A DNA stretch of 64,000 bases from Ornithinibacillus massiliensis (GTDB lineage Bacteria; Bacillota; Bacilli; Bacillales; Amphibacillaceae): assembly GCF_018310345.1 (NCBI RefSeq), contig NZ_JAGXBY010000003.1:558001-622000 (forward strand). Reading direction: 5' to 3'. The notes beneath the pieces were generated by a model. The model was not told where the DNA came from and searched no databases. It saw only the letters and a program-made list of their open reading frames with translations. How positions within the stretch are numbered: the first letter of the stretch is position 1; each line of letters starts with the position of its first letter. Positions 7,084 to 15,180 of this stretch are shown here, in pieces. A program made the translations under genes and the position numbers.

Positions 7084-8055
7084 TTAACAAATCGTAATGA
7101 CAACCTTACCTTGACTATGACCTTCTTCAAAATACATGAGCGCCTCTGGGACTTCTTGTAGTGAAAAGCTTCTATCGATAACTGGCTTTACTTGCCCCGC
7201 TTCAATTAGCTCCTTCATCCTGATTAAATCCCCCTGGTTCGGTCGTTGCAAAAAAGTAGCTATTTTTTTATTCCCAGTCATCGAAATAAATGGTCCGAAA
7301 AGCATTGTTTTATACATTTGGCTTTCCGTACCACCTACATGAATAAATCGACCACCGGACTGAAGTATTTGTTTATAGGTTAAAAGACGCTGAGAACCAT
7401 TGACTCCAATGACCAAATCATATAACTGTTCCTTATCGTCCAGTTTTTCCTTCTTGTAATCTATTACATGATCAGCACCTAGTGCATGTGCAATGGCCAC
7501 ATTTCTTGTACTGACAACCGTTGTCACCTCTGCACCCAAAGCTTTTGCAATTTGAACCGCGAATGTTCCAACACCACCTGATCCCCCGTGAATAAGCACC
7601 TTCTGTCCAGCTGTTACGTTGCCAATATCACGGATTGCCTGTAATGCGGTAGTCGCCGCCATAGGTACTGCTGCAGCATCTTGAAATGATAGATTACGAG
7701 GTTTATGTGCAACAGCCTTCTCAGGCGCTGTTGCGTACTCTGCAAAAGTCCCCCATCCACAGCTAGACAGGTCACCATACACCTCGTCGCCAATCTTAAA
7801 CTCTGTTACCTTTTCCCCTATGGCCTCTATCGTTCCTGCCATATCCCCTCCTGGAATTGGGAATTTTGGCTTACGAAGTCCAAATGCAAGCCTAGCGATA
7901 TAAGGCTTTCCTCTCAGTAATACAATATTGCCATAATTCACGGATGCCGCATGAATTTTCACCAGTACCTCATCCGCTTTCGGCGCCGGTTTTTCCACTT
8001 CCTTTAATTCTAGCGTATCTGGTGCTCCATATTTCGAAGTAATAATTGCCTTCAT
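7084..8055 (-). CDS. Zinc-independent MDR-family NAD(P)H:quinone reductase
   Basis: 323 residues from the ATG at 8055 (the one six bases earlier abuts the ribosome site GAGGGTGG). It belongs to the medium-chain dehydrogenase family: an N-terminal GroES-like fold (PKADEVLVKIHAASVNYGNI) and a Rossmann domain with VLIHGGSGGVGTFAVQIAKA. Cysteines of the structural and catalytic zinc sites are absent, as in quinone oxidoreductases and alkenal reductases. It probably reduces quinones or reactive enones with NADPH. The Crp/Fnr-type regulator 95 bp upstream is co-directional, so redox or stress control is plausible. An imperfect hairpin (7059-7080) after the stop may be its terminator. Confidence 0.88.
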   Translation of the reverse strand: MKAIITSKYGAPDTLELKEVEKPAPKADEVLVKIHAASVNYGNIVLLRGKPYIARLAFGLRKPKFPIPGGDMAGTIEAIGEKVTEFKIGDEVYGDLSSCGWGTFAEYATAPEKAVAHKPRNLSFQDAAAVPMAATTALQAIRDIGNVTAGQKVLIHGGSGGVGTFAVQIAKALGAEVTTVVSTRNVAIAHALGADHVIDYKKEKLDDKEQLYDLVIGVNGSQRLLTYKQILQSGGRFIHVGGTESQMYKTMLFGPFISMTGNKKIATFLQRPNQGDLIRMKELIEAGQVKPVIDRSFSLQEVPEALMYFEEGHSQGKVVITIC

Positions 8056-8150
8056 CTTCATCCACCCTCAGTCCTTTTTAGATTATCATAATGGACACTC
8101 ATCCTTCAGGCATTGACTTAAGTTAAGATGAGGGTGATATGGATAAAATA

Positions 8151-8732
8151 TTATTGAATTCGTTTTTTAATTCTACTTAATGACTCTGGTGTAATTCCTA
8201 GATAGCTTGCCAGTTGATGCTGGGGAACACGGGTTATGAGGTCTGGCCTGTTTGTGATGACAGATTTGTAGCGCTCTTCTGGGGATAAACGAAAGAATTG
8301 AGCAAGTTCATTTTGAGTCTGACCAAGATATCCTTCCATCATACGCCGGGTCATCGTTTCAAGCTCCGGAAAGTCAAGATACATCTCTTCTTCTCTCACC
8401 ATGTCAGAAACAACTAACACGGAATCCTCTACACAAGTTAACGAGTAGTTAGAAACTTGGCTAGAATCGCCAAAGTTCGCTAATAATATTGCCTGTTCCT
8501 CTGTGTAGAAATTGGAGGTGATTTCTTTACCGTCTTCATCAATATAGAATTGCCTCACACAGCCTGCTAGTACGAAATAACAATCCGTAGTGGTGTCTAG
8601 TCGATATCCTTGCTTCGTTAAGTCCGTTCCTTTCAAAAAGCGCTCCACCACGATTTCATTGATAATAGCTTCTTGCTCCGCTTCACGCAGATTCGTATGC
8701 TTAGCCATATACTTATATAGAATTTCCTTCAT
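8151..8732 (-). CDS. Crp/Fnr-family transcriptional regulator
   Basis: 193 residues from the ATG at 8732, seven bases after AAAGGAG. The N-terminal part is a cyclic-nucleotide-binding-like barrel (TDCYFVLAGCVRQFYIDEDG, EEQAILLANF). The C-terminal winged helix has ERYKSVITNRPDLITRVPQ and HQLASYLGITPESLSRIKKR as the recognition unit. No Fnr-type cysteine cluster is visible, so oxygen sensing by an iron-sulfur cluster is unlikely; the ligand is unknown. It precedes the quinone reductase gene in the same orientation with a 95-bp gap, which makes that gene a likely target. Confidence 0.9.
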   Translation of the reverse strand: MKEILYKYMAKHTNLREAEQEAIINEIVVERFLKGTDLTKQGYRLDTTTDCYFVLAGCVRQFYIDEDGKEITSNFYTEEQAILLANFGDSSQVSNYSLTCVEDSVLVVSDMVREEEMYLDFPELETMTRRMMEGYLGQTQNELAQFFRLSPEERYKSVITNRPDLITRVPQHQLASYLGITPESLSRIKKRIQ

Positions 8733-8999
8733 GGCCATTCTCCTTTACGAATATAATCTCTTCATTTATCTTATCATTATATTCATTTGCAAAATATTAA
8801 ATTTATATATTTTAGAAAATTAATACTAGCTCTAATAGGAGTTTCACAATGAAACTAGAACAGCTTGATCTATAGTTAATTCGTCCTCCTTCACCACCGT
8901 ATCATACGCTAAAACTTGTACTCCACATTCAGCTGCGCTTACTAATACGTTGGCAAATGCTTCATCCATCTTAAAATGAGGGATCAGTCGGTCACATCC

Positions 9000-9166
9000 T
9001 TTCATTTGTACAACAATTGAACTACCCCCACTTAACCTCCTTTCAGGATGTTTGAAGTGGGGGATTCTTGGGAACAGAGCGTACTTGTTCGTGGTCTTTC
9101 TTAACTAACAGCGGTTTCTCTTCTTTACCAAGCTATCCCCGTAGTCCCTACGGTTTTATAGGTTGC
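9000..9166 (-). ncRNA. Right-end guide RNA (omega RNA) of the TnpB element
   Basis: Between the tnpB stop and the right end the minus strand holds a CCGTAGGGACTACGG hairpin, an internal linker and the GGGGG hairpin ending GTAGTTCAA. This matches the layout of known TnpB guide RNAs. The guide would be the adjoining sfsA sequence starting TTGTTGTACAAATGAA (9016 downward). Boundaries are approximate. Confidence 0.75.
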
Positions 9167-10501
9167 TTAAGCTGAAGCTACGATTCGTAATCCTTCAGCT
9201 AGAATATTGTTACTCGCATTGATATCTCGATCATGATGCATGTGACAAGCTGGACAAGTCCATTCCCTTACCTCAAGCGACTTCTTGCCAGTGTGATGTC
9301 CACAAGCAGAACATAGTTGACTGGATGGAAAGCCTCTACTTATTTTCACCAGGGTTTTACCATACCAATCCGCTTTGTACTGTAATTTCGTCACAAAACT
9401 AGACCATGATACGTCAGAGATAGATTTCGCTAGTTTATGATTGCGCAACATTCCTTTCGTGTTCAAGTCTTCGATACAGATGACATCGTGGTTTTTGATG
9501 ATGGCTGTACTTAACTTATTCAGGAAGTCGGCACGTTGATTCAGCACTTTTTCATACAATCTTGCTACTTTTCGTTTTTGTTTTTGATAGTTTTTGGCAC
9601 CGAGTAAGTTGATTCCGTTGTTTTTCGCATGCAAAGCACGTCTGGATAGTTTGCGTTGTTCTCGTTTTAACTTCTTTTCCATGTTGGAAGTGAACTTGTT
9701 ATTGTCAATCTTGTGACCATCAGAAAGAATCGCAAAGTCCGTGATGCCTAAGTCGATTCCGATAGCGGATTCTGTTTTTACTAATGGTTGTACGTCTGTT
9801 TCTGCAAGAATAGAAATGAAATATTTTCCGCTTGGATTACGTCTAATGGTAACATTGATGATACGACCATGTACTTCACGGCTTTTGGTAAAGCGAACGA
9901 GTCCTAATTTAGGTAGTTTGATTTTGTTCCCTTCCATGGAGATATTTCCGTTGGTCTGCTTCGTTGTGTAGGATTGAACCAGATGCTTTTTGGACTTAAA
10001 TCGCGGGGCTTTGTTTTGCTTTTTGAAGAATCTGGAGAAGGCATCGGAGAGGTTTTGGAGTGAAGATTGGAGGGCAATGCTGTCTACTTCTTTTAACCAG
10101 CTTGCTTCTTTTTTCAACTGAGGTAGTTGAGCAGAACAAGCGTTATACGTCAGTCCTTTTCCGGTTTGTTTGTAGGTGTCGTTCCACTTTACTAAAAAAT
10201 GGTTGAAGACAAAACGAGAACAGCCAAGGGTTTTCACAATCTGTCTTTTCTGTTCTCTCGTTGGATAGATACGGAATTTGTAGGCTTTTTTGACGAGCAT
10301 TGCTTTCACCTCTTTCTGTATCACGATACCTCTATTATACCATATGTTGCATGGTGGATAGGTCATTTCAGGGAAGAATGTAAGCACTTGAATAGTCGAA
10401 CAATCGAGATGGCAAGTGAGCCATCTCTTGTCCGAAGGCGATTTATCTCCCACCTACGCATTTCCCATTCCTTGAGGTGGGAGTCTTCTCGCCTATTGAT
10501 G
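9017..10501 (-). mobile_element. Solo TnpB element (IS605/IS1341 type) inserted in sfsA
   Basis: A 1,485-bp element with no TnpA transposase gene. Boundaries come from the interrupted sfsA frame: the left flank ends TTTAT (10506-10502) and the right end reads GGGGGTAGTTCAA, closing with TCAA like the right cleavage sites of IS605 relatives. There is no target duplication, as expected for single-strand transposition. Each end has a subterminal hairpin: CTCCCACCT (10447-10455) with AGGTGGGAG (10475-10483), and CCCCCACTT (9025-9033) with AAGTGGGGG (9055-9063). Mobility would need a TnpA supplied from elsewhere. Confidence 0.9.
9167..10300 (-). CDS. tnpB: TnpB RNA-guided nuclease (IS605 OrfB)
   Basis: 377 residues from the ATG at 10300, which follows AAAGAGGTGAAAGCA; upstream codons to 10453 are not coding. 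It has an N-terminal helix-turn-helix/WED part (KKAYKFRIYPTREQKRQI). RuvC residues are intact: D183 in GIDLGITD, E277 in CIEDLN and D359 in HDRDINAS. The zinc finger is complete (C330, C333, C349, C352). TnpB proteins use an RNA from the element's right end to cut DNA next to a short motif; they are the ancestors of Cas12. It looks full length and catalytically complete. No tnpA accompanies it. Confidence 0.94.
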   Translation of the reverse strand: MLVKKAYKFRIYPTREQKRQIVKTLGCSRFVFNHFLVKWNDTYKQTGKGLTYNACSAQLPQLKKEASWLKEVDSIALQSSLQNLSDAFSRFFKKQNKAPRFKSKKHLVQSYTTKQTNGNISMEGNKIKLPKLGLVRFTKSREVHGRIINVTIRRNPSGKYFISILAETDVQPLVKTESAIGIDLGITDFAILSDGHKIDNNKFTSNMEKKLKREQRKLSRRALHAKNNGINLLGAKNYQKQKRKVARLYEKVLNQRADFLNKLSTAIIKNHDVICIEDLNTKGMLRNHKLAKSISDVSWSSFVTKLQYKADWYGKTLVKISRGFPSSQLCSACGHHTGKKSLEVREWTCPACHMHHDRDINASNNILAEGLRIVASA

Positions 10502-11110
10502 ATAAAATAGTCGCCTGATATCCTTCCTTCTTTGCTTTTATCAGCTCCTGTACATGCTTTGTCCCTCTAACTGTTGGTGCATCTGGAAACATGGCTAATC
10601 ACCGCTCTTCTAATGTTACTCCCTTTACTTCGATAAACCCTTTCTCACTGCCCTTTTCATAATAAAAATCAAACCGAGAAGCGCCATAGGATACTTCTCG
10701 CTTCAGTACGTCTACCTTTCCAAGCTCCTTCATTCTTCCCTTCCTAATTGCCTCCAAGACAACTCTATTTGGTGCTTGGGAGTCAATGTTAACTAACCGA
10801 CTATACTTCCAAACCGCAATAAGAGAGAATTTTGTTTTTCGATTGGGATTCGTACTTAATTCCATGACTACTTCCGCTCCAGGTACAAGCAGTTCTTTCA
10901 AACGACCTGTATTTTTAATATGGACATGCTCCATCACACCATCAATGATGACTTCGGCAATGAATCGATTTACTTTTCTATGTAATACTCCTGTGATTAC
11001 TGTTCCATACTGCATAACAACACTTCCCCTCCATTTTCCTATTTATGGTTTGTGTATACCATGCCTCTAGCGATAAAAAGGTATTACACATGAGGATTGT
11101 ATGATGAAAT

Positions 11111-11211
11111 GGAGGCTGGGACAAAAGAAATTTTTCTTAAAGGAAAACCGAATGGTGAGCAAGTATCGTGTATCATTCGGTTTTACAATCTTTTCGTTAT
11201 ATCCCAGCCCC
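11111..11211. repeat. Nested palindromic intergenic element (GGCTGGGA type)
   Basis: Outer arms GGCTGGGA (11114-11121) and TCCCAGCC (11202-11209) enclose inner arms AAAACCGAATG (11144-11154) and CATTCGGTTTT (11174-11184). About 100 bp, between sfsA and the methyltransferase gene. Similar GGCTGGGACA repeats are familiar from intergenic regions of Firmicutes. It may act as a bidirectional terminator or be a small non-autonomous repeat. Confidence 0.65.
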
Positions 11212-11220
11212 TAGTTATGA

Positions 11221-11982
11221 CTACTTTCTCAACTTAAACACCATAAAGGTAGCACAATTCAAATCCTCTTCATATCCAGGATACTCCTTTAATACCTCCT
11301 TTGATGGCTTCGGTTCCACTATATCCTCAATCGTAAATCCGGCACTTATTATAGCTTTCACATAGCTTGAAAGTGTTCGATGATAATATACGATTGGCTT
11401 ATTGGACTGAATTGGTAAACGCTGATCATATACCCCTTCATAAAAGTACCTGCACACCTTCCAGTATTCTTTCACTCCTTGTTCATTACGAATCCAACCA
11501 CTATCCGGCGTGATAAAACAAGGGTGAAGGATGGAGAAGACGAAGCTTGCACCTGGTTTTAACAAGCGGTACATTTCTTGTAAGCAGCTTTCATAATCCT
11601 CTAGATCTTGAATGACCATATTCGAAACACTGGTATCAAATTGCTCATCATCTAGAAAACTAAGATTTTCACAATTTCCGTGATAATAGCCGATTTCCAA
11701 ATCTTCTCGGGTTCGTGCTTTAGCCAGTTCTAACATTTTTTCTGAGTAATCAATTGCCGTTATCCTTGCCCCTTTATCTGCTAAAATTCTGCTAAGATAA
11801 CCTTCTCCACAGCCTGCATCCAATATCAACTTCCCATCTACGTCCCCTAACAAGGAAAAGATAGTAGGATTTAAGAATAATACACGACTGCGGTCACCAA
11901 ATTCACTATATCCAGCAGTAAACCTTTCTGCATGCAGATTCCACCGCTTAATGGCTTCCTCTGTTGGCATTGTCCGTTTCAT
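11221..11982 (-). CDS. Class I SAM-dependent methyltransferase
   Basis: 253 residues from the second ATG, seven bases after AAGGAGG. Motif I DAGCGEG (residues 55-61) and the following ITAIDYSEKMLELA acidic loop bind S-adenosylmethionine. NMVIQDLEDYESCLQEMYRL corresponds to the post-motif IV region of Methyltransf_11 proteins. The acceptor is not identified; the family includes UbiE/BioC-like and small-molecule methyltransferases. Its promoter probably lies near a perfect 12-bp palindrome (12012-12023). Single gene, followed by the nested palindromic element. Confidence 0.88.
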   Translation of the reverse strand: MKRTMPTEEAIKRWNLHAERFTAGYSEFGDRSRVLFLNPTIFSLLGDVDGKLILDAGCGEGYLSRILADKGARITAIDYSEKMLELAKARTREDLEIGYYHGNCENLSFLDDEQFDTSVSNMVIQDLEDYESCLQEMYRLLKPGASFVFSILHPCFITPDSGWIRNEQGVKEYWKVCRYFYEGVYDQRLPIQSNKPIVYYHRTLSSYVKAIISAGFTIEDIVEPKPSKEVLKEYPGYEEDLNCATFMVFKLRK

Positions 11983-12011
11983 CATAGGACCTCCTTAAGT
12001 CAAATAATTTC

Positions 12012-12023
12012 CGTAACGTTACG
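12012..12023. promoter_or_regulatory. Perfect 12-bp palindrome CGTAACGTTACG
   Basis: Located 30 bp upstream of the methyltransferase start and 27 bp from the -35 of the facing promoter at 12050. Placed to act as an operator for either direction. No cognate regulator is recognised. Confidence 0.4.
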
Positions 12024-12049
12024 TTCCTGTGCACAACTTCATTCTCCCA

Positions 12050-12079
12050 TAGACAAAAAATTAATTATAGACTTATAAT
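12050..12079 (+). promoter_or_regulatory. Promoter upstream of the MFS gene
   Basis: TAGACA (12050-12055), 18-bp spacer, TATAAT (12074-12079). Transcription would start near 12086, about 185 bases before the MFS start codon and ahead of a terminator hairpin. Confidence 0.55.
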
Positions 12080-12134
12080 TTAATTTTTTGTATCATGTAG
12101 ATAGAGGCTTACCTACTTTAGAAATGATAGTTAA

Positions 12135-12168
12135 AGCCAGAAATCAAACAATGATTTCTGGCTTTTTT
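12135..12168 (+). terminator. Terminator inside the MFS leader, or end of a small RNA
   Basis: AGCCAGAAATCA (12135-12146) pairs perfectly with TGATTTCTGGCT (12152-12163), followed by TTTTT. It has no coding gene before it on this strand, so it either attenuates the downstream MFS gene or ends an RNA of about 80 nucleotides. Confidence 0.8.
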
Positions 12169-12271
12169 ACGTTTATATACATATCAATCATACGAATTTT
12201 ACATTCACTTCACGGAAAAGCTCGTCTTAATATGCTTTGTCCAGCATATATTTTTCTTGAGGTGAAGAAAA

Positions 12272-13438
12272 TTGAGAACATCAGTAGATAAACTACACAT
12301 CTTTGTTATTATGTTTTTCGTTAGCTTGGTGATGAGTGTGCAATCCCCTATCTTTGCACCTTATGCAGCGAGTATGGGAGCATCCGGTGTGCTAATCGGC
12401 GTCATGTTGAGTATTGCAGCATTTGCTAATTTAACAGGGAATTTAATAGCAGGTCCATTATCCGATCGGTTTGGTAAGAAAGGATTTATTGCTTTGTCTT
12501 TATTTCTATCTGGCTGCCTCTTTCTCGGACATGCACTTGTTTCCGACTCTACTAGTTTACTAGTTGTTCGAACGCTCAATGGGCTATCCTTAGCCTTTTT
12601 AATTCCTTCTGCTTTGGCCTTGCTATCAGGGTATGCAAAAAATAGTCACCAACAAGGGAAAAACATCGCGATTATGGGGATTCTTGGTACGATTGCTAGT
12701 ATTATCGCACCTATTATCGGTGGACAGTTAGGAGCTCAAATTGGCTATGCGAATACGTACTATGTAATCGGGACCTCCCTCTTACTAACAGCTCTTTATA
12801 CTGCTCGATTTTTAAAGGAAAAGCAGAGTATTATTAGGGTTAATCATGAACAACAACTAGGTTTTAGACAAGTACTACAGATGCCGAGTTTACAGATGGT
12901 ATTTCTTACTGCTTTTGCTGTGATGTATATTCATGGGGTAATAATTTATGAGGTTCCGTATTTAACAGTTGAACAAGGGCTTTCTACTGCAACGACAGGT
13001 GTATTATTTAGTTTTATGGGGGTGGGAACCTTTGCCTCATCAGTATTATTTTTCCTTAATCGCTTTGATCCGACGAAACGGATGCTGTTTGGATTATTTG
13101 GCATGGCTTTGAGTATTTTTACCATATTAAATGCCTTAGTTGCCCTTCCGTTATCGTTATTCTTACTAGGGTTCTTTTTAGGAGTGATGATGCCAGCAAT
13201 GGCAACCGCCATTACTAATGCGGTCTCAAGTGAAGGACATGGTCGGGCTTTTGGCATTATGTCTGCAGTCAATTCACTTGGTATGATAACAAGCTCGTTC
13301 ATTACGGGGGCTACTCGTGATGTTATTTCTCCTTATTTTGTTGCGTTTTTAATTGGAATGGTCGTACTGATTTTAGTTGGGTATGCAAGACTTAAATTAG
13401 CTAACCCTACATCATCCAAGATGCTCCAACGCTATTAA
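12272..13438 (+). CDS. MFS transporter, 12 membrane segments
   Basis: 388 residues from a TTG at 12272 preceded by GAGGTGAAG. About twelve hydrophobic segments. The loop between segments 2 and 3 has GPLSDRFGKKG, the MFS motif A, and a GTIASIIAPIIGG segment resembles motif C of drug:proton antiporters. Export of drugs or metabolites is likely; the substrate is unknown. The gene has its own promoter at 12050 and a strong terminator in the leader, which suggests conditional expression. A GC-rich hairpin (13445-13475) ends the transcript. It could instead belong to a sugar or metabolite efflux subgroup. Confidence 0.9.
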   Translation: MRTSVDKLHIFVIMFFVSLVMSVQSPIFAPYAASMGASGVLIGVMLSIAAFANLTGNLIAGPLSDRFGKKGFIALSLFLSGCLFLGHALVSDSTSLLVVRTLNGLSLAFLIPSALALLSGYAKNSHQQGKNIAIMGILGTIASIIAPIIGGQLGAQIGYANTYYVIGTSLLLTALYTARFLKEKQSIIRVNHEQQLGFRQVLQMPSLQMVFLTAFAVMYIHGVIIYEVPYLTVEQGLSTATTGVLFSFMGVGTFASSVLFFLNRFDPTKRMLFGLFGMALSIFTILNALVALPLSLFLLGFFLGVMMPAMATAITNAVSSEGHGRAFGIMSAVNSLGMITSSFITGATRDVISPYFVAFLIGMVVLILVGYARLKLANPTSSKMLQRY

Positions 13439-13444
13439 TCATTC

Positions 13445-13475
13445 ATCCCCCCTGGACGGTACATACAGGGGGGAT
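13445..13475. terminator. Bidirectional terminator
   Basis: ATCCCCCCTG (13445-13454) pairs perfectly with CAGGGGGGAT (13466-13475), between convergent genes; T-rich on the plus side. Confidence 0.75.
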
Positions 13476-13487
13476 TTATCTTGTAAT

Positions 13488-14861
13488 TTATTTTTCTACT
13501 TTCTCCAGTTCATTCACAAATGCTGGTTTTCGCTCATAAGTATCTTTTAATTGCTGAACTATGCTAGTAAACTTTTCGTCTCCACAAGCTTCTTTATAGA
13601 CGACTAGCCTCCTACATACCTGACGGTATTTCTTTCTATCAGCTGCATCCTCTGCTTCCAATAAAATATGTTGCATAAAAATCTCTTCCACTCTATCCCG
13701 ATAATCGGCAATTAAATATGGATAAAGCTCCATAATGGTAGATGGCGCTTGCTCCACATACTTTAATATTTTATCACTACGATTCTCAAGCTTTGCGATG
13801 TACTCATATACATGGGGAAGGTAATTGGACGATTTCCCTTCCAATAATTCAAATATCTTCTCTAGGGCAGTCTGCCATTCACTTGGAGAATACAAATCCT
13901 TTAGCTTTCCATATGCCTCATATTCATTATCTAATACAAATTCTATCAGTATATCTTTTTGCTTTTCCATATCTTCTATAATCTCATAGACTTGTAGTCG
14001 ATATTCTTTCCATTGCTTTACTAGACCTGGATATTTACTGTCATTCTCTTCGCCCTCTTCACAAAGCTGTAAGGCTGTTTCATAATTTTCATTTTCAATT
14101 GCTTTTTCAATAGCCATTTTCCGAAATTCATCATATTCTATGTGGTGATGAACAAACTGGCTAGCCTGTTCCATTTCACCATTCCGTTCCATTATCTTTA
14201 ACTGAAGCTGTAGGATGGCTTGTTTATCATAATCAGATGAAAGAGAAGACATATCACAAACTTGGCTTAACAGCTTTTCTAATGTTTCCTCCAGCTTCCT
14301 TCTTTCTGAAGAACGAGCAGAATAGATTGTACAAACATCTAATAGCTCATAACGAGTATCGTTCCATCCATCATAACGTTTGTGCATCGCTTCCTTTAGA
14401 ATTAGATCAAAAGCCCTTTCCTGTCCACGATGATTTAAGGAAAGCAGTACGAGGGATGAGGCATCCTGAAGTAGGGTGATACCTTCATTTATAACAAAGC
14501 CAATCTCTCCATTAGAATCATCCGTATATTGAAGCATATCAATCACGATTGATAATACCGTAATTCCTAGTTCAACAGCTAGCTCCTCTTCCCCATTTAC
14601 CAGCTTATCCCGTCCTTTATCAAGCACCATCTCAGCACCTTGTAGAGCAGCATGTACATTACGTCTGGAAATAAAACCTTGCCGTTTATTTTCATTTATA
14701 TATTTACGAATTAATTGTTTACTTGCTTTTACTTCATCATTAGGCGTAACTAATTTAAATTCGATTTTCTTCGCAATATCCTGATCGCCCTCAACAAGCT
14801 CCATAATTAATTCAACTAATTCCTTTTTGGTTAGCTTTGATACTTCCTTCTGTAAATCCAA
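13488..14861 (-). CDS. Helical-repeat protein of unknown function
   Basis: 457 residues from a TTG at 14861 after GAGGGG. No catalytic motif is recognised. The sequence is almost all helical, acidic and without membrane segments, with TPR-like stretches such as NENYETALQLCEEGEEN. The N-terminal part (KKELVELIMELVEGDQDIAKKI, shown in pieces: KELVELIMELV then DIAKKIEFKL) resembles, from memory, the region that follows a SWIM zinc finger in other Bacillaceae proteins; here the zinc finger itself is absent. A SWIM-bearing SNF2 helicase lies at 60664 but is not linked. It is transcribed alone, convergent with the MFS gene. Confidence 0.6.
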   Translation of the reverse strand: MDLQKEVSKLTKKELVELIMELVEGDQDIAKKIEFKLVTPNDEVKASKQLIRKYINENKRQGFISRRNVHAALQGAEMVLDKGRDKLVNGEEELAVELGITVLSIVIDMLQYTDDSNGEIGFVINEGITLLQDASSLVLLSLNHRGQERAFDLILKEAMHKRYDGWNDTRYELLDVCTIYSARSSERRKLEETLEKLLSQVCDMSSLSSDYDKQAILQLQLKIMERNGEMEQASQFVHHHIEYDEFRKMAIEKAIENENYETALQLCEEGEENDSKYPGLVKQWKEYRLQVYEIIEDMEKQKDILIEFVLDNEYEAYGKLKDLYSPSEWQTALEKIFELLEGKSSNYLPHVYEYIAKLENRSDKILKYVEQAPSTIMELYPYLIADYRDRVEEIFMQHILLEAEDAADRKKYRQVCRRLVVYKEACGDEKFTSIVQQLKDTYERKPAFVNELEKVEK

Positions 14862-15180
14862 GCTCTGGACCCCTCTCTAAAACATCCATATAGTTCTAGT
14901 GTAGCATAACTCCACTGTGTAGTTCACATGAGCAATGTAAACTTATGTTCATCACTAGTGAATGCTATGAATAAACTGTATCCGATGCACTTTTCATTTT
15001 ATGTACTTCAACCAAAGGACTTATTTTTCAATCGATTTTGCTTTGACGCAATAGGATAAGTTCGAAACGGGTACACTAAAGATTACAAAGTTTGCTACAT
15101 TTAGTTTACCTAAACTATAGGTCCAAGTGCTGGATTAATGTTACAGTATAAAAGAAGACAAAATCTTGAGGAGAACAAAT
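14862..15180. other. Intergenic gap with one palindrome
   Basis: Holds the divergent promoters of the helical protein and the SET gene. The only structure seen is TAGTTTA-CC-TAAACTA (15102-15117), about 65 bp upstream of the SET start, a possible operator. No coding sequence or RNA gene is recognised. Confidence 0.4.

Larger units (their letters stand above)
8844..11015 (-). pseudogene. sfsA: sfsA, broken by a stop codon and a TnpB-element insertion
   Basis: The 5' part (11015-10502) reads as SfsA (sugar fermentation stimulation protein, a DNA-binding or nuclease-like protein) through FIEVKGVTLEER. It then meets an in-frame TGA (10601-10599) where the family has glycine. After the stop the frame continues [19 protein letters not shown], so this is a point nonsense change, not a frameshift. 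The insertion follows codon sequence ATTTTAT at 10502. The 3' part resumes at 9016 and runs VVQMKGCDRLIPHFKMDEAF to a TGA at 8844. Joined without the insert the frame is intact: 229 codons including the terminal stop, the normal family length. Two lesions imply the gene is dispensable here. Confidence 0.93.

Noticed and set aside
8844-9016. Independent small gene in the 3' part of sfsA
   Set aside because: It has no start or ribosome site and aligns with the SfsA C-terminus in the frame of the broken gene.
10300-10453. N-terminal extension of TnpB
   Set aside because: The region contains the left-end hairpin neighbour and no TnpB-like residues; a ribosome site precedes the ATG at 10300.
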